Positions 25,997 through 33,998 of a stretch of 33,998 nt of DNA are shown here, one piece after another. Both the position numbers and the translations under genes were made by a program. Below the pieces are notes generated by a model, which saw nothing but the letters and a program-made list of their open reading frames with translations, was not told where the DNA came from and did not search any database. This stretch comes from Methylobacter sp. (lineage in GTDB: Bacteria > Pseudomonadota > Gammaproteobacteria > Methylococcales > Methylomonadaceae). Location: the NCBI GenBank assembly GCA_028716975.1, contig JAQUOU010000031.1, positions 1 through 33,998 on the forward strand, given 5' to 3'. Within the stretch, counting starts at the first letter, position 1; each line of letters opens with the position of its first letter.

Positions 25997-28900
25997 ATGC
26001 GCATTTTAGCCATTTGTGGAAAAAACCTGGCCAGTCTTGCCGGACCTTTTGAGATTTTGCTGAATGCAGGCCCGCTTGAGCAGGCTGGTTTATTTGCCAT
26101 TACCGGACAAACCGGCGCCGGTAAAAGTACGATTCTGGATGCTTTGTGTCTGGCGCTGTATGCCCGACTACCGCGTCTGCCCGATGGCCACGGTTTTGCA
26201 GTAGGCCATAAAGATGAGGATGAAAATCTGCGCGTAACCAGCAATGATGTGCGCTCGATATTACGCCGCGGAACCGGCAGCGCTTATGCCGAAGTCGATT
26301 TTATGGGCAAGGATAAACGTATGTATCGTGCGCGCTGGGAAGTCAGCAAAGCCCGCGGCAAAGCGGATGGCCGTTTGCAGGCGCAGGAAGTCACATTGAT
26401 TGATATTGTCAGCGGTCAGGGCATTGGTCAGGGTAAGAGACACACGCTGGAAATGATCAGTGACTTAATCAACCTTAATTTTGACCAGTTCCGCCGTTCG
26501 GTTTTATTGGCGCAAGGCGATTTTTCCGCATTTTTAAAAGCAAAAAAAGACGAACGTTCCAGTTTGCTGGAGCGCATTACCGGCACGGAACTTTATTCCG
26601 ACTTGTCTATCGCCGCATTTGAGCGGGCCAGACAGGAAAAAGACGAACTAAAGCGGATTGCAAGCCGGATGCAGGATCAAATCCCGCTGGATGAAGAAAC
26701 CCGTCAACTGCTGGCGCAGCAACGGGATCAATTCATAGCCCAGTTAGCCGATCTGGATAAACAAATCGCAAGCAACCAGAAAATTATCGACTGGCATGTC
26801 GAACTGAAAAAACTGCAAGAAGCTGAACGGGTCGCCCGCAATATTCTTACCGGCAGCCAAAAGGCTTGGGATGCTGCAGACGCTGAGCGGCAGTTAATAC
26901 GGAAAGTCGAAGCCGCGCAGCCTTTAAGACCGCTGTTAGGCCAGTATCAAACAGCAAACGCCGAACACCGGGATGCCGAACAAAAACTCAAAGACAGCAG
27001 GGCTCAACAAATAGCCGCTGATATAAAACTGCAAAGCGCAAAGGAACAGCTTGAAATTCTGGTTGTTGCGTTAACCGAAGCCGAACAGCAGCAGCAACAG
27101 GCGCAGCCCGTATTAATTAAAGCGCGGGCACTGGATACCCGCATTGAAATTATCGGACAAACGGTCAGCACCTTGGCTGCTGAAGAAAACCGGCTGCTTG
27201 TCGTGTTGGACAGTGCCGAAAAAGAGCATCAATCCCTATTAACTCAGCAGGGTGAACAAATCTCTGCGCGGCAACAGCTTAACGGCTGGCTGGAACAAAA
27301 TCAGGCGATTAAACCCATCGCAGCCGAATGGAGTCGATGGGATGCCGAGCTGGAACGCTATCAAACCTTGAACAGCCGGAAAACAGACGCCGAACAAAAT
27401 GCTGAGCAGTTAAGGCGGGCGGTTACCAGGAATGAGCTGAGTTTGGCTGAGTTAAAGCTGGCTATTGACGACAGTCACAATAAACTTGAACAGCATCAAC
27501 AGACGCTGGCGCAACTGAAAACACAGGACAGCCGCCAGTCACTTGAAGACCTGCATCGTTCAAAAGACGAGCTTGAAATCAAACGCGACCATGTCACTCT
27601 TGCACTGAATCTCGTAAATCATGTACAGGAACTGCAACAGAGTATCAAGCAGGACAAGGATAAGCTGGCAACTACCGAACAGACGATTAATGAAAGCACA
27701 CTGCAACTGCAAACATTAAACCGGCGGCAGATGGCTAATAGTGCCGCTCTGATCGAGGCAAAAAAGGCTTTGGAACTGATACAGGCGACAACGCATAAAA
27801 ACGCCGAACAATTCCGCTCTTTATTGCAGCATGATCAGCCCTGCCCGGTTTGCGGCGCGCTTGAACATCCCTGGAAAAACCAGGCGAGCATAGGCAACGA
27901 ACATGTCGCAGCACAGTTAGTTCGAGTTTCCGAGCTGGAAAGCCTGAATGAAATGCTGATTAAAGCTATCGCTGAATTGAATAAAGGTATCAGTCAGGGA
28001 CAGGATCAGAAAACCGCACTGGCAGGGAAGCTGGCCGAGGCGCAGACAAAACGGGCTCAATGCGGCAAGGATTGGAGCGCTTTAGCACTGTACGATAAAG
28101 CTGATTTTTCCATCACCAATGTTCAGCTTTTGCCAGCACTTAAAAGTCACGATGAACAAATAAGCTCTTCGTTGACGCTAATCAAGCAGCAGGAAAAAGC
28201 GGCCCTGGCATTACAAAAACAGCTTAAAGCGGCACAGGATTTATTCAATGCGGGCAAGCAGAACAAGGAAAACTTATCTGCAGAACACGCCGCGCTGGAT
28301 AAACACTACGCTAAAAACAAAGCCGGCCTGGAGCATATCGCCAACGGAATTCAGGAGCAGGAAAAACAGCTTAAAGCAATTGCCAATTTATTGGCGACAC
28401 CGTTCCGGCAGTTGGAAAACTGGCAATCTTGTTTAGTGGCTTCTACAGCACAATTCAGGCAAGACTGTACGGCAAAAGTAAATCAATTCCAGCGCACCGA
28501 ACAGCAGATTGAAACCGCTGCCAAAGCACTGGAAAAAATCAATCATGATGAAAAACTCGCCGAGCAGGTGCTAAAACAAAATAGGCAACAATACCGGATT
28601 AAACAGGCCGAGTTAAATGCCCAAACAACAGAACAGCAAAAACCGGCACAAGAGCGCGACGCCGTGTTGCCAAAGATTACCTCCGACAGTTATGAGCAAA
28701 CCATTAACCAAAATGTACTGGCAGCAAGAGCCGCCCACCAGCAGGCCGGTAACACAGTCAATCAAGCGGAAACCGAGCTGGCAACTCATAAACAAAATCA
28801 GCAGCATTGGCAAACTGAGACCGGCAGGCGTTACAGTAACCTGGAAACAGCCCTAAGCACGCTCAACCAAGCACTGGAAAAGGAGGCCATTGATCTTGAT

Positions 28901-29725
28901 CAGTTAAGCCGGTTGCTGGAAGAAGACGATCTCTGGCTGACTGAACAAAAAACCCAAATGGCGGCACTGGAGCGCGCCCCGCAGGAGTCGTCGGCATTAT
29001 TAAAGGTAAAAACGGCCGATTGCCTGAAACATCAAAGCAACCCTGTCGCTAAATCAGAGGAAGACGCCAATAAATTATCGGTCGAATTGCAGCAGCAAAG
29101 ACAGCTTGCGCATACCCAAAAAGAAGAACACGTCATACTGCTTAGGGAAGATGATAAAAAAATCGAAGCCGGGCGTCTTTTGAAAGCGGAGTTGGACAGC
29201 CAACAAAACCGCTGGCAGTAATGGGAAAGCCTGAATGACACAATCGGCTCAAGAAATGGCGTCAAATTTCGGGTGTTTGCCCGAAGCCTGACCCTGGAAG
29301 CATTGCTTGCGCACAGCAATCAGCATCTCAAAGACTTCGCCAAACGCTATGCCCTGCAACGCGTGCCCGGCAGCGATCTGGAACTGCAAATTATAGACCG
29401 CGACATGGCCGACGATGTGCGCAGCGTACACAGCCTGTCAGGAGGTGAAAGCTTTCTGGTGTCTCTGGCGCTAGCATTGGGTCTGGCGTCGCTGTCATCC
29501 AATAAAACCCAGGTTGAGTCATTATTCATCGATGAAGGCTTCGGCAGCCTGCACCCGGAAACCCTGGACATAGCCATCGCCAGCCTGGATACCCTGCAAG
29601 CTCTTGGCAGGAAAGTCGGCGTTATCTCGCATGTGCCAATTTTGGTTGAACGGATTGGGGCCAAGGTGGTGATCGAAAAATTGGGGGGCGGGCGTAGTAG
29701 TGTTATGGTTGTTGGGGGATATTGA
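25997..29725 (+). pseudogene. sbcC: ATPase subunit SbcC, one in-frame stop before the signature motif
   Basis: An SMC-like ATPase partner of SbcD. It starts MRILAICGKNLASLAGPFEI with Walker A GQTGAGKST at residues 37-45. Two long coiled-coil arms (Gln/Glu/Lys-rich) flank a zinc hook, CPVCG, at residues 616-620. A TAA at 29219-29221 (after RWQ) halts the frame at 1074 residues. The same frame then continues WESLNDTIGSRNGVKFRVFA, the signature SLSGGESFLVSLALALG and Walker B SLFIDEGFGSLHPET to 29725. The stop therefore removes half of the ATP site. A full protein would be about 1242 residues. A single base change would restore it. Confidence 0.88.
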
Positions 29726-29733
29726 TCAATATT

Positions 29734-29771
29734 TATCATAAAATATTTAATTATGATACTAAATAATGATA
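29734..29771. promoter_or_regulatory. Candidate hicAB operator
   Basis: Perfect inverted octamers TATCATAA (29734-29741) and TTATGATA (29751-29758), then a further TAATGATA half-site (29764-29771), lie in an AT-rich gap just before hicA. HicB antitoxins with ribbon-helix-helix tails bind palindromic operators here, so autoregulation is likely. Confidence 0.5.
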
Positions 29772-29781
29772 CCATTTAATC

Positions 29782-30036
29782 ATGAAACGAAAACACCTAA
29801 AAACCCTTGAGCTGATTTTTTCCAGGCCGGCTTCAGCTAATGTGCGCTGGTCTGAAGTTGAGACCTTATTGCTGGAACTGGGCGCACGTATTGAAGAGCG
29901 CGAGGGTTCGCGGATGTTAATCCGGCTGTTCGATGAACGGCGAGTTTTTCATAGACCGCATCCTTCACCGATGACCGATAAAGGCGCAGTCGCCAGTTTG
30001 CGCGACTGGCTCAATGACAATGGGGTAAAACCATGA
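29782..30036 (+). CDS. hicA: HicA-family toxin (mRNA interferase)
   Basis: 84 residues with a dsRNA-binding-like fold, VRWSEVETLLLELGARIEER followed by EGSRMLIRLFDERRVFHRPHP. In this subgroup the usual GSH reads GSR, with a following FHRPHP. HicA cleaves mRNA in a ribosome-independent manner when free. The stop overlaps the hicB start as ATGA, the standard toxin-antitoxin arrangement. Complete. Confidence 0.9.
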   Translation: MKRKHLKTLELIFSRPASANVRWSEVETLLLELGARIEEREGSRMLIRLFDERRVFHRPHPSPMTDKGAVASLRDWLNDNGVKP

Positions 30037-30368
30037 TTAATCAAATGATCATTAACGGCGTTAAAGCCGTCATTACTTATGATTCGGATATCGATCTGTT
30101 TCGCGGCGAATTTATCGGGCTTAACGGTGGTGCTGATTTTTATGCCGCCGATGCCGAAGGCTTAAGGCGCGAAGGAGCGATTTCGCTTAAAGTATTTATG
30201 GATGCCTGTCAGGAAGACAGAGTTGAACCATTTAAAGCGTATTCAGGGAAGTTTGTTTTGCGTATTCCGCCTGAAGACCATGCTGCTGTTACCCGAGCCG
30301 CTCTCGCGTCCGGTAAAAGTTTGAATCAGTGGGCAGTTGAGGTGCTGAAACAGGCGGCTAGTCAATAA
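30033..30368 (+). CDS. hicB: HicB-family antitoxin
   Basis: 111 residues. The N-terminal partially degraded RNase H-like domain is ITYDSDIDLFRGEFIGLNGG with EGAISLKVFMDACQEDRVEP. The C-terminal ribbon-helix-helix (KFVLRIPPEDHAAVTRAALA, then SLNQWAVEVLKQA) would bind the operator upstream of hicA. It neutralises HicA. Complete and overlapping hicA by four bases. Confidence 0.9.
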   Translation: MINQMIINGVKAVITYDSDIDLFRGEFIGLNGGADFYAADAEGLRREGAISLKVFMDACQEDRVEPFKAYSGKFVLRIPPEDHAAVTRAALASGKSLNQWAVEVLKQAASQ

Positions 30369-31087
30369 CTATTTTTTAAATTTCAAAAAGTTGCTGAATT
30401 CGCGTAAGGATTGACAATCCGATCTGCAATTTGGGCAAAAAGCAAGTAGTAAGTGCAGGGCAGTTTCGCGACAGCAACCCGCTTATCAATGCACAACATC
30501 AAAATCAATTGGACAAAAATCACTTGGAAAAGCCCGCGAGGAAAACCGCGGATTGCCTAACGGCAAATCCGCCTTACAGCTTTACAGCTTTTAGCTTATG
30601 GAAGAGAATGTAGAAAATAAATTCGACTCTGTGCCGTGGCGTATAAAAGAAATGGACGAATTAATTGAAGAAATCAAAGACTGGATAGTCAGTTCTTCCG
30701 AATAACTCATTATCAGCAAGTAGCCTGGATGGAGCTTGCGGAATCCGGGATTTCGTGGCTTCGATGTCCCGTATTCCATTGCACTTCATACGGGCTACTT
30801 GCTTTTATGGCTGAGATGAAACGTCAACAGAACCTAGGTAATTTCATCAATATCACATTTGAAAGTTTGGCTTCAGTCAAATTCAAGGGCTTTGATGTTG
30901 TTTCTACTGAATAGATATAGATTTTTTTAGGTTAGAGCTTAAAGGGCACGATGAGTATCTAACGCTTTCGAAATTGCAGCTGATTCCGGCAGAGAACTAG
31001 ATTAGGTAGGGTTATTTCAATTATTTTTGGCTTGCATGTGTATTTTAATTGTGTAGTTGGCCTTCGATTTACAACTGGTAATGAAAA
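30369..31087. other. Gene-poor region with one hairpin repeat and a tiny ORF
   Basis: About 720 bases. A 35-residue frame (ATG 30598 to TAA 30705, MEENVENKFDSVPWRIKEMD and onward) is not supported by a clear ribosome site or family. A long imperfect hairpin is at 30718-30800, followed by a 35-residue frame from about 30808 that is equally unsupported. The remainder is AT-rich with nothing recognisable. Confidence 0.4.
30718..30800. repeat. Long imperfect hairpin repeat, copy 1
   Basis: It starts ATCAGCAAGTAGCC (from 30712), has arms of about 33 bases and ends GGGCTACTT. The same opening and layout recur at 33301-33381, so the two belong to one dispersed family. Arms contain GGAATCCGGGA paired with TCCCGTATTCC. 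Confidence 0.8.
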
Positions 31088-33157
31088 ATGATACTTAAAG
31101 GTGACATGTCAAGCGTTTTTTTATACAAGAGAGCTTATTTAACTGAGGTTATTTCGGTCGGCTTGTCAATAATGGGTTTAATTTTTATAAACTTTCTAAT
31201 TGTTAAATTTTTTCGTATTGATTTAAATTTACTTTTAGAGAGTTACAAGCCGTTATTCATACCTAAATTTGTTTCTGGTTTAAATCCTGAACCACTAGAA
31301 AGACTGCAGTACCAAACAACAACTATTGTAACGCCTTTTGTTCTATTAATTTTTTATATAGCAGCCAAGAAGGTATTGGCTAGCTGTCAGAAAAATATTA
31401 ATTACTTGTATACATTGCTTGTTCCCATTGGGTTGTCGTTACTATTTGTTCTTGTTTTTTTTGATTTAAAAAAAGATCCGATAAACTTCTATTTTTATAC
31501 TGAAAAAACAGCGCCATATGTAGAATTACGGCAACAAATTTTCCCAAAATTAATCACGTATATCTCACTAACATTCTTGAGCTTACCTTTTTTTATTTTT
31601 CTAGTATTAGTGGATTATAAAAGGGGAATTGGAAAGATAATAAATGGCTTATTTAATATTTCTTTGCTGTTTATGCTGATAGTAATATTTCTAATCAATA
31701 TATTTGGTGAGAATGGCTACCCTGGAACTATATATCACTTTAACGCAGTCTATTATTCTGTAGCCCAAGTGTTTAATGGCAACTCTATTCTGGTTGAGCT
31801 TACCAGTCAATAGGGTTTATTTCCTCATTTTCTTGCTCCGGTATTCCAGCTGTTTGGGCTTGATGTCCTAACATATTCTATTGTAATGAGCCTTCTTGTG
31901 TGCTTCTCTTTTTTAGGATTGTTAATCTTTCTAAAAAATACGATTCAGAATCCATTCATTTTGTGGCTTGGTTTTGGGGCAGTCATTACCTTCAATTATT
32001 TTTTGACAAAGATTTACTTATACTGGGATATCTATTTTCAATACTGGCCTATCCGCTTTCTATTCCCTTGCTTGGTGTTGTTAATAGCAAGCCTGTATTT
32101 TAAATGTCATAACAAGGCGTTGTATTTCCTTTCTGTAATCCTTTTCTCTGTAGGAATACTATGGAATTTAGATAGTGGCATAGTGGTATATATTTCTTGG
32201 GTAACGTTGTTATGCTATGACCAACTGTTTCAAAATGATCGGAGGTTGATAGTCAAACGAATTTTGTGGCATTTATTGATGAATCTGATAATTTTGCTAT
32301 TAGTTGTTGCTATATTTAGTCTTTTTATTCACTTAAGGAGCGGCAATTATCCTGATTGGCAAACTTTGTTTAAATACCAGAAAACGTTTTATATATCTGG
32401 ATTCGGTATGATGAGTATGCCATTATTTCACATCTGGAACATAATTATCCTGATGTATATTGTTGGGCTTTTTATTTCGATTCGAGCAGTATTAGAAAAG
32501 GAAAATACATATCAAGACCGCATGATTTTTCTGTTGTCGATTTTAGGTGTTGGAATATTCTCATACTACCAAGGACGATCCCATGATGTAGTCCTAACAA
32601 TAGTAGCTTATCCTGCAATTCTACTATGGGCAATTTTCGCAGATCGCCTTCTTTTGAATTGGAAGGCAGGAAGATTATTATATCCGGGTAAAATTTACTT
32701 GTTAGTTATCATGAGTATTTTTATCGTGGCACTTTCTGTGCTTTTATTTTCAGGAAAATCTCTTTTAATAATTAAGCAGGCTCGGCGGGGCTTTGATTCA
32801 TTCACCACTCGTTATCCTATTACAGCACTGAAAGAAAATATTGATTTTATTAGAAGCAATACAGTCTTTGGTGAGAAAGCTTTCATTATCTGTGAGCCAC
32901 ATTTTGATGGCATTTATTATGGAAACACAGGATTAAGGAACCCAGCTAATATACCTGGCTCTACAGAACTTCTTTTAGCTAATGATTTTGAAAAAGAAAT
33001 ATTATTTTTAAGTAAACATAATGAATTTAAACTCTTTGTAGATTTTGCATTTGCTCCACAAGAATTGATTAGGGTTATAAATGAAAACTATACAATCATA
33101 GGGAAAAGTCAGAGTGGCATGCATTATCTACGTTGGAATGAACGTACCTTAAGATAA
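31088..33157 (+). pseudogene. Polytopic membrane protein, one in-frame stop
   Basis: A frame of about 690 residues, broken by TAG at 31811-31813 into 241 and about 440 residues. Both pieces are in the same frame, and the sequence across the stop reads VELTSQ, stop, GLFPHFLAPVFQLFGLDVLT. This suggests that the TAG replaced a Tyr codon in an SQYGLFPHF motif. Ten or more hydrophobic segments occur (for example VTPFVLLIFYIAAKKVL and LILLLVVAIFSLFIHL), with a soluble C-terminal tail (GEKAFIICEPHFDGIYYGN). The layout is reminiscent of integral-membrane glycosyltransferases of cell-envelope pathways, but no catalytic motif is recognised. It is AT-rich relative to the rest of the window, which suggests transfer. 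Confidence 0.7.
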
Positions 33158-33998
33158 GGTAATGCGAAGGTAGACTTTCGTTTTGTATAAATCATGGGTC
33201 GTGTATGTCTAATTCTGTCTGCCCCCATAGGATCGTAAGCCACTGGTCAGTTTCAAATAATAATCAAGGCTCATAATTGATTCCGGGGAGTTAGCGGATA
33301 ATCAGCAAGTAGCCCGTATGTAGTGCAGTGGAATCCGGGGCTCAGATCATCCCGTAATCCACTGCACTACATACGGGCTACGCGATTTTTTACGCAATTT
33401 TCGAACTCATTGAAGTTTGGCATAGTGTTATATCGGCGGAATCGGGTTGCTGGTATAACATATTTTTTTACGGTAACTTTGCGGGAGCATTGCGCCGATT
33501 ATTGGTGCGGCACGTCGGGCTACTGCGAAACGCTGTAAGGCGGATTCGCGTAGCAATCCGCCACGAACGGAGTCTTGAACCTGATTCTCGCTGGGATTTT
33601 TCCAAACAGGGCCGTAGATTGGCTTGAGGTACGAAACCCAACATTTGATGTCACTCCTGTTGGTATTCGCAAGCTCATCCCAACCTGCTTTTCTCATATT
33701 CCAGGGCGCGCGATTTTCGAACTCATTCTGGCTAAACGAACAATTTGATGTAAGAATTTTTTTATCCATTCACTGCTTGAAAATTTTCCCAACTACAAAT
33801 GCCAGATTTTTCCCCATACGGCCACAGTACCAAATTAGTTGGTATGGCGACTGCCTGCATGGCCAGTCATGCTTTTAACAGGCTGTTGATTTTATCTCCC
33901 CCGCAAGCCGCATTGATCCGTTGAAGCAGATGCGAGAGTAATTCATAAGATATTGTTATTCATGATAAAATAGTTCTATCTCCAATCTATTGCATTGA
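33158..33998. other. Repeat-rich region without a supported gene
   Basis: About 840 bases. It includes a 24-bp-arm hairpin at 33309-33381 and a smaller GGCGGATT/AATCCGCC hairpin near 33540. The phrase TTTTCGAACTCATT occurs at about 33399 and again at about 33715. A 113-residue minus-strand frame (33769-33428) covers these repeats and has no family features. No RNA gene seen. Confidence 0.4.
33309..33381. repeat. Long hairpin repeat, copy 2, perfect 24-bp arms
   Basis: GTAGCCCGTATGTAGTGCAG and GGA on the left (33309-33332) pair perfectly with 33358-33381 on the right, around a 25-base loop. It opens with the same ATCAGCAAGTAGCC as the copy at 30718. Confidence 0.9.

Noticed and set aside
33428-33769. 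113-residue minus-strand frame
   Set aside because: It covers palindromic repeats (ATTGCGCCGATTATTGGTGC, GGCGGATT hairpin) and has no family features or ribosome site.
1-33998. tRNA or rRNA genes
   Set aside because: No cloverleaf with a GTTCGAATC-type arm or rRNA signature was recognised on either strand by eye; a covariance search would be decisive.

Overview
The window looks like accessory-rich chromosome of a gammaproteobacterium, possibly a methanotroph-like (Methylococcales-type) one. This is inferred from the gene set (fetAB, sbcDC, a VPLP-type C-terminal sorting signal, DUF502, hicAB) and from abundant REP-like palindromes built on the CTTCGACAGGCTCAG core. The taxonomic call is tentative. 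Ordinary host genes sit mainly at 15.6-33.2 kb. The left 15 kb is a patchwork of insertion elements and a GC-rich operon of foreign character.

Region by region. 0-0.9 kb: the tail of an unidentified gene and an aquaporin-type channel. 1.0-3.8 kb: a serine recombinase remnant, a miniature element with Tn3-like inverted repeats, an IS3-family end, and the C-terminal half of a restriction-type helicase cut at its SGTP motif. 3.79-7.63 kb: a Tn3-family transposon with complete 38-bp inverted repeats, a multiply frameshifted tnpA and a resolvase. 7.67-13.3 kb: a minus-strand operon encoding a small peptide, an HExxH peptide-hydroxylase-like enzyme, an aldo/keto reductase, a beta-propeller protein and an NAD-dependent epimerase. 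A short ISKra4-type element sits between the last two genes, and every enzyme gene carries a frameshift or stop. 13.4-15.5 kb: IS630 and IS5 remnants, a second Tn3 end with part of its tnpA, and a REP composite. 15.6-18.7 kb: FkbM methyltransferase, a fibre-like protein, and a DNRLRE protein with a C-terminal sorting signal. 19.0-24.3 kb: a nested three-stem palindrome, fetAB, a class II aldolase-like gene followed by a DapA-like gene, a REP composite with a 24-bp tandem repeat, DUF502 and DUF2171 genes. 24.7-30.4 kb: sbcD and sbcC, each broken once, then hicAB. 30.4-34 kb: two long hairpin repeats around a polytopic membrane protein gene with one in-frame stop.

The most interesting system is the 7.67-13.3 kb operon. 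The 80-residue peptide, the reductase N-terminus and the epimerase C-terminus share a gapless 32-residue helical module. That suggests the tailoring enzymes carry a leader-like tag also found on the presumed substrate peptide. The HExxH enzyme makes a ribosomal-peptide (RiPP) modification role plausible. The copy here is decayed, or the assembly contains errors.

A recurring feature is single lesions in otherwise well-conserved genes: stops at 7503, 9550, 12333, 29219 and 31811, and frameshifts near 7885, 10800, 12170, 13970 and 25660. Several of the frameshifts fall in short homopolymers. Real decay and consensus error cannot be separated from this sequence alone.
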